This document shows, piece by piece, positions 34,127 through 44,807 of a stretch of 64,000 nucleotides of DNA. The stretch comes from Saccharina japonica (Eukaryota; Sar; Phaeophyceae; Laminariales; Laminariaceae). The position numbers were made by a program, and so were the translations under genes. Position 1 is the first letter of the stretch, and each line of letters starts with the position of its first letter. The notes under the pieces were generated by a model, which had not been told where the DNA came from, made no database searches, and saw only the letters and a list, made by a program, of their open reading frames with translations. The stretch covers positions 61,569 through 125,568 of the forward strand of contig MEHQ01002274.1 of assembly GCA_008828725.1 (NCBI GenBank), read 5' to 3'.

Positions 34127-34371
34127 GAGTCATCCCGCGGTAGGGGCACAGCAGACTTTTCTGAGCTCCTCACATGAGGAGCTCAATATCTCACCCGAAA
34201 CATGACTTCGGAAACATTCGCTCGCGCAACCCGACCAAACCTTCCAATGCGGTAGTCCAAAAACAAAAAATCATTAAAATAATAATAGTATCCGGTGATT
34301 ACTCACGTGAGGAGCACAACCGGTCAGAAAATATTGCGCCTAAACGTGGCACCCTTACCGTGGGATTGCTC
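34127..34371 (-). mobile_element. M2 MITE with 4-bp target duplication
   Basis: Ends GAGTCATCCCGCGGTAGGGG and CTTACCGTGGGATTGCTC are flanked by CTCA on both sides (34123-34126, 34372-34375). Interior is full-length M2. Confidence 0.85.
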
Positions 34372-34495
34372 CTCAAACGAATCCAATACTTAAACTTTAG
34401 ACGATCGATGAAGGTGCAGACGAATTACCACACGAATGTTGGGGGTTGACATAGATTCCTCATGGGTTTTTGTGCGAGGCTTGGGACTTGCCATC

Positions 34496-35054
34496 GGCCG
34501 CATGCCATATGCGGTAGAGGTACACCATGCTTTTACCTTAGAAGGGTGGTCACTTATCACTTGACGAGCTCCATACCTCATCCAAAAACCGATTTTGGAG
34601 GAAACTAAAAGTGCTACCTGGTGGAATCATCCCATGGCCTGACTGTACAACGAGAAATATTGCAACTGGTTTTTTATCCATCCCATTTATTATCTTAGCA
34701 CTTCTGTCTTTCTCCCTCCCTAGTCGTAACTCAGATCCGGGGTCACAAAGTAGGTTCCTCTCCCTCCTCCCCCTACCGTTCTTGCCTTGATTTTTATCGC
34801 GCAGAGGGTTCAGCCTTCCCAACGCTCGTCGATTTTCATCAATTTTTGCCATCTCATGCTCTCGCGCTTTCCGCTAGTCAATATCTTGTTTTTTGCGAGA
34901 AAACGTCCCTGCGAGCATGCACTCGGGGGGGGGGCTAGAACTCACGATCTTGACATTAATAGGCTTCGTGGTTTGCAAGAATGAAATAAGGACGGTTTTG
35001 GGTTAAGGGAAAATTTTCCACCCAAAAAGTGCTATCCCTGTCGTAGCGCTCGTC
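34496..35054 (+). mobile_element. M1 MITE containing a SINE
   Basis: Left end near GGCCGCATGCCATATGCGG, right end CTGTCGTAGCGCTCGTC. The body is split at TTGCAA by the SINE at 34666-34972. Confidence 0.8.
34666..34972 (-). mobile_element. tRNA-derived SINE, minus strand
   Basis: Same body as the SINE at 42893-43235, read on the minus strand, with its A-rich tail at the low-coordinate end. TTGCAA occurs on both sides (34660-34665, 34973-34978) as target duplication. The head is 5' truncated, keeping AACCACGAAGCC and GAGTTCTAGCCCC. Confidence 0.85.
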
Positions 35055-35481
35055 ACAAGGCAACCGTTTGCCGATGGGAACGCAAGGCAACGTTTGCCGC
35101 GATAGCCCTGGGAACCCACCACGGGAGTGCACACCTCGGCAACAACTGCCAAGGACCCACATATTCTGATGCGAGGGCCACGGGTATCCCGGGGACTTTT
35201 CTGGGAGATGTCATGGAGTCTCACGGCGCCCCACGGGACTCCACACAGGAAGTTACGAAACGCCTCTATTTTCATTTCTGCGCTCTGGTCATCATGGATC
35301 TCACATGCCAGCCGGACGCTTCGTTTTTTTTGTATGAGGTACCTGACGGACCCGGAAACACTATTCGTCGTTGGCAGTTTTTTTTTCACCATATTCACGG
35401 GCAATCCTCCTAAGACGGGAATAGCATCCCATCGAACCCCACCGCCGCGCGCGCCCCACGGAGGGCTCCCGTCGGATCTCA
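35055..35481. repeat. CCACGG/CCCGGG word-rich segment between M1 copies
   Basis: Words such as CCACGGGTATCCCGGGG, CCCCACGGGACTCC and GGGAATAGCATCCCATCG recur. Pieces (GACGGACCCGGAAACACTAT, ACCATATTCACGGGCAATCC) are shared with 36650-36740. Confidence 0.5.
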
Positions 35482-35533
35482 GACGCGGGCTCTACGATAG
35501 AGGTATACGGTATGCCGTTGTTTGGCGCCTTAA

Positions 35534-35622
35534 CCCTTCTAGGACTGGAGTCCCGTTTTGGGGGAAAATTACTTAGAATTAGAGTGGTTTGTCCCCAAAA
35601 CGGGACTGCAATCCTAAAAGGG
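35534..35622. mobile_element. piggyBac-like 89-bp MITE, copy 2
   Basis: CCCTTCTAGGACTGGAGTCC ... TCCTAAAAGGG hairpin with TTAA at 35530-35533 and 35623-35626. Confidence 0.85.
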
Positions 35623-35743
35623 TTAAAACGCAACCGTCGTACTTTTATCGTGCTTGTGTGTTGCAACATTGTTAATTTTTAATACTTAGTAGACCATGGT
35701 ATTGTTCGTCGGGTATATATATATATATAGCACTTTTTAATTT

Positions 35744-36211
35744 GAGCAATCCCACGGTAGGGGTACCACGTTTTGGCTCACTATTTTCTGACCGGCTGAG
35801 CTCCTCACGTTATAGGGCCCGTTTTAACGAAGAAAACAAAAAATCAATCTGGAAAGAAAAAATCAAATCCGCTTTTCATTGGTCAACACACGCACCAGCA
35901 CCAAAGATTAGGATCTTGGGGTATAATCTTTGGTGCTGGTGCTGTGTTGACCAATGAAAAGCGAATTTGAATTCTGTTTTTTCCAAATTGAATTTATTTT
36001 ATACTCGTTAATTCGGGCCCTTTACCAACCACCGGATGCTATTATTATTATTTTACTGGTATGTTTTTTTTTGGACTACATACAGTAGCATTGGAAGTTT
36101 TAGTCGGGTTTCGCGAACGAATGTTTCCGAAGTCATGTTTCGGGTGAGAAATTGAGCTCCTCATGCGAGGAGGTCAGAAAATTCCGCTACGCCCCTACCG
36201 CGGGATGAGTC
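35744..36211 (+). mobile_element. M2 MITE interrupted by a GGGCCC hairpin
   Basis: Ends GAGCAATCCCACGGTAGGGG and ACCGCGGGATGAGTC. No matching target duplication (ATTT left, TTTC right). Confidence 0.85.
35815..36020. mobile_element. GGGCCC hairpin MITE, copy 1
   Basis: 206 bp, ends GGGCCCGTTTTAACGA and TCGTTAATTCGGGCCC. The arms contain CTTTTCATTGGTCAACACA and its complement around a small centre AAGATTAGGATCTTGGGG. The flanks here show no clean duplication, unlike copy 2 at 54283-54490. Confidence 0.8.
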
Positions 36212-36324
36212 TTTCCCTCCAAAACATCAGCTTCTGGGTGGGGGTGTAGAGCTTCCTCGAGTGACTGACCATCCCTCAGAAACAACATCGGGCACCTCCA
36301 CCGCAATATCATAGCCATGCATCG

Positions 36325-36960
36325 AGACGGGGAGTCGCATCCCCTCCACCCCCACGGCGCGCCTCCCGGAGAGGATTCCCGTCGAATCTCAGACGCGTTC
36401 TTCGCTACGCTATGTACTTGCAGCGCTTTGTTTTGGCTGAAACGTTTCCGGGATGACCGGGATGAGGCTCCTCCTTGACCCAAAAGCGTCCGAATTTCGT
36501 TTTTGGTGTTGCAACATATTCGTTCTATGACTATTATGGGCTATGGGATTGGTAACCGGGTAGCACCTTGGCCTTCCTCTAAGGGTGAGTTACACAGAGC
36601 TTCTCAAGTGGCCACCTTCAGCACCTCGTAGCATGCGTCTGAGGCATTTGACGGATCCGGAACGCTATTATACCCATTTTCAGGTCACCATATTCCCCGA
36701 GTATTCCTCCTGAGACGGGAATTTCATCCCATCGAATTATACGGCGTGCCCCACGGATGGTTCCCATCGGACCCCGGGACATCCTATGATAATTCTCATC
36801 GGCGCCCATGAAATCCCGTCGGAGCCTCACGGGATATCGCGGGATCCCATGGAATCCCGCGGGAATATTCATGGTAGCCCCATGGAATCCTGTGGGAGTC
36901 CCATGACATCGCTTGGGATCCCGCGGGGTTCCATCTGACGTCTCATGACAACGAATGGGA
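36325..36960. repeat. CCCATGG/CCCGCGGG word array 5 with an M1 fragment
   Basis: About 36410-36630 is a minus-strand M1 remnant (GGCTGAAACGTTTCC, TGACCCAAAAGCGTCCG). From 36650 to 36960 words such as GGGATCCCATGGAATCCCG, CCCATGACATCG and CCCGCGGGG alternate. Confidence 0.55.
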
Positions 36961-38215
36961 TTCCCTCAATGTGGTGAATCACTGGGGGAAGCAAGGGCCG
37001 ATACTGCGATAAACAGTAGGACCTGGAAAGGCGGAGGTCAGGAGACATATGTGTACTTATTATTAGGATACGGGTGGTGGTCGACGCTAACAAAAGCCGG
37101 AGCTGCTTGTGGAGGGTGTTCATTCCACGCGGGGACGAGGCCCCGCCGACCTACACCGCGAGCCCAAGCAACCGAATCAGACCTGGCAAGTACATACATA
37201 CATACGTACGAACGACCAGATACATTATTATTATCATTATTATTCTTATTATTACAACAATGTGTACTATTACAGGGTGGGCTAATGATGCCATAGTAAA
37301 TAGAACCTACGGTAATCACAAAAACCTATATAATTACCTATTTTTACAAAAAAAAATGATTCTATTTACTATGGCCCCCTGCAATAATAATAGCATGAAC
37401 TACAGTAGCTTCATCATTGATCACTCAGAAACATCCCACGCCGAAAAACGAAAACCGCAGCAACACAAAGACCTCTCTGCACGAAATATAGCTACCCCCT
37501 TCCGTATACACCTCGTGTTTTTTTTCGGGCGCTTTCAAGGAGTCGAAGCTGGAGTGAGAGAGCGGCCAGGACCCCAAACATTCGAATAAGGCCCCAGACA
37601 GGTATGGACGACCGGAGAGATACAGGATTCTTACACGTTGCCAGGAGCTTAAAGCTGAAGAGCGAGAACGGGCGACAGAGCCCCGAATTATACAGTAGTA
37701 TCACGTCCAACATATACGAACGACCAGATACATATATATACATATATACTTCGTATACATACATATATACGAAGTATATATATTGTGCTTTGTCGGGGGA
37801 TAGAAGCTGGAGCGAACGAGCAGGAAATATCCCACATTACCGAATCGCACATGCCGGACAGGTACGAGCCACTAGATTAACGGAGTCCTCGTGCGTCACC
37901 GAGGAAGGGCCGGCTTGAAGCTGGAGCGAAGGAAGGGGTAGGATCCCAAGCATTCAAATGGCATGCCAGAGGGCTACGAGCGGCCAGATAATACACACCA
38001 GGTGTCATGTTTTGCGCGTCGTCGGGGGCCTGAAGCTGTTGCGACGGAAAGCGGGTAGGACAACGGGGAAGGGTTGGCCAGAGGCCTGTGATTGGTGATT
38101 TATTTACACGTCGTTGGCGGGGCGAGCCGGAGGGGTTTTATGGGCACCGTCGGCACTCTACGGGAGCACGGTATCGGCCCGGGAGACAGTATTTTTTTTC
38201 CCACATACCTGGTAC
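36961..38215. other. Non-coding stretch with microsatellites
   Basis: Contains ATT and TATACATA microsatellites, an M4 MITE (37268-37385; ends CAGGG...CCATAGTAAATAG and CTATTTACTATGGCCCCCTG) and a weak P-like relic at 37395-37480 (TGATCACTCAGAAACATC). A GAAGCTGGAGCGA motif recurs three to four times between 37540 and 37930. No gene recognised. Confidence 0.45.
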
Positions 38216-38745
38216 GACGCATGCCATATACTACGGCAAAGGCGAATCGTGTTCTGTATGAGAATTATCTATACCCCACCCAAACTCTGATTTTGGAGGG
38301 CAACAAAAGTACTATTCTGAGCAATCCCACGGTAGGGGCACCACTTTTAGGCTCCATATTTTCTGACCGGTTGTGCTCCTCACGTGAGTAACCACCGGGA
38401 TGCTATGCTTATTTCACTGGTATATTTGTTTTTGGACTACGTACCGCAGTCGGGAGGTTTGGTCGGGTTGCGCGAGCGAATGTTTCCGAAGTCGTGCTTC
38501 GGGTGAGATATTGAGCTCTCCTAATGTGAGGAGCTCAGAAAACTCTGCTGCGCCCCTACCGTAGGATGACTCTTTTCTCATATATTACGTAACCGACGAT
38601 CAATCTCGTGGCCTAATGTGTAAAAAATGAACAATATATTTGCAGCAAAAAAGAAGAATGTGAAATTCCGACATTTTTGGACTGAGGATTCCCCCGTCAT
38701 TTAAAAAAAAACATGTCCGGCCATAACATGCGCCCTTCATCGTAC
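38216..38745 (+). mobile_element. M1 MITE containing M2
   Basis: Left end GACGCATGCCATATACTACG at 38216. The M1 body stops at AAAAGTACTATTCT, resumes after the M2 with CTCGTGGCCTAATGTG, and the right end is decayed. Confidence 0.7.
38319..38572 (+). mobile_element. M2 MITE
   Basis: Ends GAGCAATCCCACGGTAGGGG and CCCTACCGTAGGATGACTC. Flanks TTCT and TTTT differ by one base, as for an aged 4-bp duplication. Confidence 0.85.
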
Positions 38746-40866
38746 CGATGGCTGGTGGTCTTTACCGCACGGGTGCTATCATACCCCCTGTTTTCGTTCT
38801 CGCGGCGTTCTCGCGCGTTTGGGCCACTCTAGCGAATGATTCTGTAATTCACGCAAACATATTGGGCTTGAAATTGTTTTTTTTTTGCGCGAAGCGTATA
38901 GCGAACACTGGCATGGCGGTGCATACCCGAAAAACCACAATGCATGAAAGCTTAGGACTGCAAACAAAAAAACAACTGGGTAGAGGCGCTCTCTTCATTG
39001 CAAAATCTCAGCCCCAAGCATCAAAGCAGCCTCTGGGGGGACGGGTTGGACATTCGTGGTGCGGAGCAAGCCCTGAGACTTTAGATCGAGGCGTTCATTG
39101 AAGGCTTCGAGATCTTGAGACGAACTGTGTTGGGTATATACACTCCCCATAGCAGGGGGCATACGTTTTTCTGTAGTCCTTGCTGCCTAAGCTTTCGGCC
39201 CCGCAAAGACTCCGAGCTGGCGCGAAAAAAACGAGTTTTACCACGCCACACGGCCGAGTACCAGGTCGCTACGTACGAAGGCAACATCATATTATTTATA
39301 AAGAATCTACAAAAAGTTGTTATCAATTCCTATTTCTGCACACAATTACATATCCTACGTATACTCGTGCTGCCACATCTCGGACACCTCCTCCGTCAAA
39401 TCTCCCGCTTTATGAGTGTGTCTATAGTCGTAGCTTATGCGAGCACGTCCAATATACAGTACACATTGGTACCAAAACGCCTTCCTGTTTTTTTCGCTAA
39501 CCGGAACGGGCCACAAGGCCAACATTGCTGCCTTTGACGGTCGGTGGCAGTATTTTTCCTAGAACTTTCTCCCGCGGGCGGTAGTGGCGCGGCGCAAACG
39601 TTCTCGTAGCCCGCTAGCAGTGCAATATGGGTCGCCTTCCGTTCGAGCTGTGACTACAGTACTTCAAACTCAACACACGACACACACGGTTACAATATAG
39701 ATACAAATGAAGCTCGAGGCTTGACCTAGGCGAGACATTATTCTCGTCGCTTCCTGAAATAAACTCCTGAACAGTGAACAAGCGCCGTATACATACTCGG
39801 GAGAATAAAGCCAAAGGCGTCTACGCGCTACCCCGCCGGTATTTGTTGTTTAAGAGTACAATCTGCTGCAAACAGCGGATATCTATACCTTGACGAAACA
39901 ACGGAGCGATGATCGACCCTGGCCTGCCAAAATCGGCGAAAGCTAAACTCCGCTGAGTTTCGGACCACAGAGAGAGAAACAAAAAACTATCACAACACAG
40001 AGCACCAGCACCAACAGTAGCTCAAAACACAACACACGCGTCCAGCCATTCTAACGTGTGTGTCATAAGTAGCTTTGGCTTTCTGCACCAGCCACGGCCA
40101 AGAAGCAATCCGAGACTATGCGTCGGAAAAAGACGTGCTACAGGACGGAACGATGTACTTGTGCGGTGTCATGGGCAAACGCCACTCCCTACCGCTGTAA
40201 GTCTGGACACTTACCAAGCAATGATAACGAGGCAGTTCCGCTCTCTGTCGGCATGCGCCCATGTTGAATACCCTTTTGGTACTGTGCAAGGCCAGTGGAC
40301 GACTACAAGGAAGCCATAACAACGCAGAGCAATACTGGGAATACCACCCCCACGACAACACCGACACATCGGAACACTGAACGGACGGATCATGCGCCGC
40401 AGCGGGGAGAAACACATACAAGTTCATCAAAACGGGGATGTGTGGAGGCGGGGAGGGTCATATGGTACCTGGGGGCAGCCTACTTATCTCTCTAGCCCAG
40501 TACTGTAGTACCACTGCACTGACGGCAACACAAGCGCTGTACGGCTTTCTCGTCTCACCCGCCACCTCGCTCTCTCTCCCTCCCTCTTTTTTTCCCTCCC
40601 TCTCTCCCTCCCTATCCCCCTCCGCAAATGACCCTCCTCGATCACCCTAAGCTACAGAGATGCCAGCGCCCAACCACAAGCACGCGCACGGCAGGCAGGC
40701 GGATAACACACCGCTTCACCGAGAGCTTCCCAACCCGAACTAATGTTCACATTCCGAGCGCAAAATAAAAGCAGGCCTGCTTCATCCAGTAGCACCAGTC
40801 CGTTCGTACCTCAACAACCTGACTGAGGTCAACGAAATCACCGATCGCTGTAGAACGTGGTCGCCT
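38746..40866. other. Non-coding stretch before paralog 2
   Basis: No family is recognised in the short overlapping frames. A CT-rich microsatellite (TCCC units) lies at about 40560-40620. The last 100 bases before 40867 are the likely 3' UTR of paralog 2 (minus strand). Confidence 0.35.
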
Positions 40867-41991
40867 TTACAGACACGTACTGGTTTCGGCGTAGAACACC
40901 GTGCTGCAGTCAGACTCGAGGTCGTCTACGAAGGTGACGGAGCTGGGAATGTCAAGCACGCCTCCAGAGGAAACAAAGATCGCTGGCTCTCTTGCGTCCT
41001 CGTTGTCCCAGAACACAGAGTTCTCCGAAAGCACGGTGACGCCCGTAGACGACACCTGGATAGAGGGGGCATCCGTGTTGACGAATAGGGCAGGCCCCGA
41101 GAACTTGAAGTATCCTTTGTTCAACAAAGCGCCGGCAACGCCGTCCGCCGCCGTGCAATCAATGAAGAGGGCGGTGGCCTTGTTCCTGAAGTTGAACTGG
41201 GCTCCGTCGTCGTTGTAGATGGCGCCTCCGTCGTTGGCCCGGAGGTAATCGAACTTGGCGTTGCCTTTGACGTTGATCTTCCCCTTGTTGTAAATGCCTC
41301 CTCCGTTGTTCCCCTCGTCGTCTCTGATGCTCACGTCCGATATTTCTAGCGCGCCGTTGAACAGCACGGAGCCCTGCTCCCCGACGTACAGCGCCCCACC
41401 GGGGCCTGGCGAGCCCTCCCCGCCGCCCGTCGAGTCGCAGTGGGTGAACGTTGCCTCCCCGTCTACCCTAAAGTAGCCGTCGGTGTAGACACAGCCCCCG
41501 GTGCGTTCCTCGGCGAAGTCAGTGCCCTCCTCGGGCACGCTGCGGACGCCGACGTCGGTCATCTCCAGGTTATTCAAGAAGCGCACAGTCGAGCCCTCTC
41601 CGATAAACAGCCCTCCTCCGTCGACGTCCTGCCCGTCCGTCCCGTGGAACTCGACGTTCGTTTCCCAGATCAACGTTGCGCCGTTCGTCACCTCGAACCG
41701 AATCTCGCGCAGGTGTGACGAGCCGTGGAAACGGTCGAGGTCCTCACTCGACTGCACGGTGAGGCTGTTGGAGTCCAGGGTCATGGTGGTGAAGTTGACG
41801 CAGTCGATGTCTTGGAAGGGGTGCATCTCAATGACGACATCCTGGGTCTTGGTGAGGTCGAACGCCGCCTGCAGCTCCTCGCACGTCTCCACTAGCCCGT
41901 GGCAGACGCTCGAGAACAGCAGGAGGAGGAGGAGGAGAAGCGGGAGGCTAGAAGCGAGCGATCTGCAAGCAAGCCGCGTGTCATCATGCAT
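40867..41991 (-). CDS. Secreted right-handed beta-helix-like protein, paralog 2
   Basis: 374 aa, single exon. It has a clear signal peptide with a poly-Leu core (residues 15-27) and the same CHGLVETC junction as paralog 1. The mature chain follows paralog 1 almost residue for residue (more than two thirds identical by eye), with the same Gly-Gly turns (GGGLF, GGCVYTDG, GGALYVG, GGGIYN, GGAIYN, AGALLN) and the same cysteine positions including the C-terminal DCSTVF...C pair. The start is the ATG at 41991, the only early one giving a complete signal peptide. It is in the opposite orientation to paralogs 1 and 3 and is preceded by a GGGA tract and, about 210 bases upstream, an M1 MITE. Function beyond an extracellular beta-helix is not known. 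Confidence 0.87.
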   Translation of the reverse strand: MHDDTRLACRSLASSLPLLLLLLLLFSSVCHGLVETCEELQAAFDLTKTQDVVIEMHPFQDIDCVNFTTMTLDSNSLTVQSSEDLDRFHGSSHLREIRFEVTNGATLIWETNVEFHGTDGQDVDGGGLFIGEGSTVRFLNNLEMTDVGVRSVPEEGTDFAEERTGGCVYTDGYFRVDGEATFTHCDSTGGGEGSPGPGGALYVGEQGSVLFNGALEISDVSIRDDEGNNGGGIYNKGKINVKGNAKFDYLRANDGGAIYNDDGAQFNFRNKATALFIDCTAADGVAGALLNKGYFKFSGPALFVNTDAPSIQVSSTGVTVLSENSVFWDNEDAREPAIFVSSGGVLDIPSSVTFVDDLESDCSTVFYAETSTCL

Positions 41992-42032
41992 TGGGGAGGG
42001 AGGGAGGGAGGGAGGGAGGGAGGGAGGGAGGA
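41992..42032. repeat. GGGA microsatellite in the 5' flank of paralog 2
   Basis: About ten GGGA units immediately upstream of the start codon, read as CCCT on the coding strand. It probably lies in the 5' UTR or core promoter. Confidence 0.9.
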
Positions 42033-42202
42033 GGCAAACACAGAGTTAGAGCCAGGCTGAGAGGTACACGCTCAGAAACGAGTGTCATTTACCACACCAA
42101 CACCTATGTACCACGGTACCGTACGTACCGCAGTAGGTCCGTGGGTCGGCAGCATTTCACGACTAACATCCGGTTGCTAGCCAGCGAAGCCGATTTGCTA
42201 CT

Positions 42203-42480
42203 GACGCATGCCATATACAGTAGAGGTGTGTACCGTGTTTTTGTGCCTTCTGAGGGTGGCCGCTTGAGGAGCTCTATACCTGCAGTAGACTGCACACTGA
42301 TTTTGGAGGAAACTAAAAGTGTTATATACCCGATTGAACAATCCCATGGCCAACGAATACAACGAAATCTGCCTCAACACAAGAATAATAGAATTCTAGT
42401 CAGACGATTTTGGGTTAAAGATCCCGATCATTCAGAAGCCGCTTCAGCCAAAAATTGCTACCTCTATCGCAGCAGGCGTC
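42203..42480 (+). mobile_element. Complete M1 MITE
   Basis: 278 bp from GACGCATGCC to CAGGCGTC, uninterrupted, useful as a type copy. It lies upstream of paralog 2. Flanking TACT/TGTC do not form a duplication. Confidence 0.9.
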
Positions 42481-42892
42481 TGTCTGACTTTAGCCTGTAA
42501 GTCGGATGGCGTAGGAGAGTGCACACATATCTCGCCAGTGGGCATTTCTCGGGCGGGGGGGCGGGGGGCGCCATTCTCCTACGTATATTTCTAGGATTGC
42601 CACTTTTTGACTATCATTGGCCCTCTTTTGGTGGATAACATGCCCCTTTTATTCGCCACTTGAAAATATAACTTGATGTTTCGCCGTGAGTCTGTTCTGC
42701 TGTTCTGAACTGACCCACGGCCCAACATTGCGATTCACGAAGCGAGCTCTTCACAGCTGTCAAATATATATATCATATACATATTCATATATCTAGACAC
42801 CATTACGGGGGGCCATAAAACTCAGGATCTATCACGTACACAAAAACCTACCAGGTATATATTACGGCATTTTTCCTGAGCATATCAATGCC
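42481..42892. other. Non-coding stretch
   Basis: A fragment of M4 type (ACGGGGGGCCATAAAAC near 42803) and AT-rich sequence. Nothing else recognised. Confidence 0.4.
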
Positions 42893-43235
42893 GGTCGCCC
42901 CGGTGGGCTAGAAGGTAACCACGAAGCCTGTTAGCGTCGAGCTCGCGAGTTCGAGCCCCGCCGAGTGCATGCTCGTAGGGACTTTTTCTTGCAAAAAATA
43001 TCTTGAATAGCGGAAAGCGCGAGGAGAGCGTGAGTTTAGCAAAATTCGATGAAAATCGACGAGCGTTGGGAAGGCTGAACCCTCTGCGCGATAAAAATCA
43101 AGGCAAGGACCGTAGTGGGGGAGGAGGGAGAGGAGCCTACTTTGTGACCCCGGATCTGAGTTACGACTATTGATAGGGAGGGAGAAAAGACAGGAGTGCG
43201 AAGATAATAAATAGGATGGAAAAAAAACAAAAACA
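42893..43235 (+). mobile_element. tRNA-derived SINE with intact head
   Basis: The head contains an A-box-like GGTGGGCTAGAAGG (42902-42915) and a near-canonical B box GAGTTCGAGCC (42947-42957), about 32 bases apart, as in an internal RNA polymerase III promoter. A roughly 250-base unrelated body follows, ending in an A-rich tail (GGATGGAAAAAAAACAAAAA). Copies at 4210-4462 and 34666-34972 share the body. It does not fold as a full tRNA and is not a tRNA gene. Such SINEs depend on a LINE partner; a LINE fragment lies at 48450-49515 but no shared 3' end was seen. Confidence 0.85.
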
Positions 43236-43444
43236 ATGGTCCTGATTTCCGTGTTCTCCTGTAAAAAGAAGCCCCCTGTTATTGCCCCAGGAAGTAGACG
43301 ATGGTATAGAGTTCCCTGCAGCACTATTGAGGCGTGCTATTATACGATCGAGGTACGAGTATAGTAGCACTTTTTACTCTGAAAAAAATATTTTCTGAAT
43401 GATCGGCCTTTCATTCTCGTGTGTCGCGATGTGTTACATTGTTG

Positions 43445-44211
43445 CACAGATGCTCCGAGTATACTCGATACTCCGTACTCGGAGTATCGAGTATTTTTCG
43501 TACTCTGAGTACTGATAGTATTAGAGTACTGGTGGCCTAAATACTCGGAGTAGAGTATGAGCAGTACTGACGGCCCAAATACTCCCGAGTACTGGGAGTA
43601 TGAACAGTACTTATACTCGAGTACAAGCAGTACTCGGAGTAAAAACATCTAAATTACTCGGAGTACTCCGAGTATCGAGAGTATTGAACACCGAAACACT
43701 GCGAGTACACAAAGTACCTGAAGTATTTTTTTCTTCAAAATACTCCAATTATACTTCCAGGTAATGGGAGCATCTGTGAATTTTGAAATGCTATAAACGC
43801 CAGTCACATGCTCCCAGAACCTGGGAGGAATTACGACCGAGTCTTTAAAATTACGCAAAGATGCTCCTAACGTACTTCACACTCGGACTATACTCCGAGT
43901 ATCGAGTATATTGCGTACTCCGATTACTCAAGAGTATGAGAGTACTGGCGGCCTAAATGCTTGGAGTACTTGGAGTATGAGCAGTACTGAAGCCCCAAAT
44001 ACTCGGAGTACAAGGAGTACCCGCAGTATCGGACCCCGAAATACTCCGAGTACAAGCAGTATCGAGAGTGTTCATACCCGAAATAAATACTCCGAGTACG
44101 AGCAGTATTCCGGAGTATCGAACCCCGAATTAGTCCGAGTACACGACGTACCTGAAGCATTTTATCTCCAATACTCCTTACTTTACTCCAAGGTACTCGG
44201 AGCATCTGTGC
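43445..44211. mobile_element. hAT-like non-autonomous element made of ACTCGGAGTA words
   Basis: 767 bp. Terminal inverted repeats CACAGATGCTCCGAGTA and its complement, flanked by the 8-bp direct repeat CATTGTTG (43437-43444, 44212-44219). An 8-bp duplication with CA...TG ends is the pattern of hAT elements. Almost the whole interior is built of degenerate ACTCGGAGTA, GAGTACT and GTATCGAGTA words. Internal copies of the terminus (GGGAGCATCTGTG near 43766, AAAGATGCTCCT near 43857) indicate that it is itself a tandem double of a roughly 340-bp unit. No transposase is present. Confidence 0.85.
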
Positions 44212-44346
44212 ATTGTTGCTTTCTTTGCCATGGGATTGCGCATCCGGTACTACTCTCTCTAGTAGCACTCTCTTATTTTACGACGCCTATGATACTGTAA
44301 ATCAGTGTAAACCATATTTCTGTGACTGAGGCGGAGAGCTTTTTAA

Positions 44347-44435
44347 CTCTTTTAGGACTGCAGTCCCGTTTTGGGGACAAACCATTCTAATTCTACGTAA
44401 TTTGTCCCCAAAACGGGACTCCAGTCCTATAAGGG
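44347..44435. mobile_element. piggyBac-like 89-bp MITE, copy 3
   Basis: CTCTTTTAGGACTGCAGTCC ... CCAGTCCTATAAGGG with TTAA at 44343-44346 and 44436-44439. Confidence 0.85.
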
Positions 44436-44496
44436 TTAAGTGGCCGCTCTCAGAAAAAAAGCATCGTGCACCTCTAGCGTACGTATAGCAAGCGAG

Positions 44497-44499
44497 TTT

Positions 44500-44578
<79 letters not shown>

Positions 44579-44579
44579 G
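44497..44579. repeat. TAC/ACT trinucleotide microsatellite
   Basis: About 27 uninterrupted ACT units. Generates poly-Val in a spurious minus frame. Confidence 0.95.
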
Positions 44580-44807
44580 CTGTAGAACTGTAGTGCAGTG
44601 TACCGAGTATATATAGCAAGCTTATACTAGGTATATACCTGGTAGCAAGCTAAATCTGGCTCTACAGTAATTGCAAGTGTTTTGTTCCCCACACCGCGGG
44701 ATTGCGGTCCAAAACGGCTTATAAATTGATCAGTGCAACGACACAATTAAGTGTCATCTGCCGCGGGTATACTGTACGTACTGCAGCGTGTTGTACATAT
44801 TCTTTCA

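Larger units (their letters stand above)
35482..36324 (-). mobile_element. M1 MITE with three nested insertions
   Basis: Right end GACGCGGGCTCTACGATAG at 35482; left-end landmarks CACCTCCACCGC and GCCATGCATCG near 36324. Into it are inserted a piggyBac-like element (35534-35622) and an M2 (35744-36211), which itself holds a GGGCCC hairpin (35815-36020). Confidence 0.8.
43331..44494 (-). mobile_element. M1 MITE carrying hAT-like and piggyBac-like insertions
   Basis: Right end near GCGTGCTATTATACGATCG; left end CACCTCTAGCGTACG. Without the two inserts (43445-44211, 44347-44435) and one copy of each target duplication it would be about 300 bp, the usual M1 length. Confidence 0.8.

Noticed and set aside
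42893-42965. Possible tRNA gene
   Set aside because: A and B boxes are present but acceptor and anticodon stems do not close; it continues into a body repeated elsewhere with an A-rich tail, so it is a SINE head.
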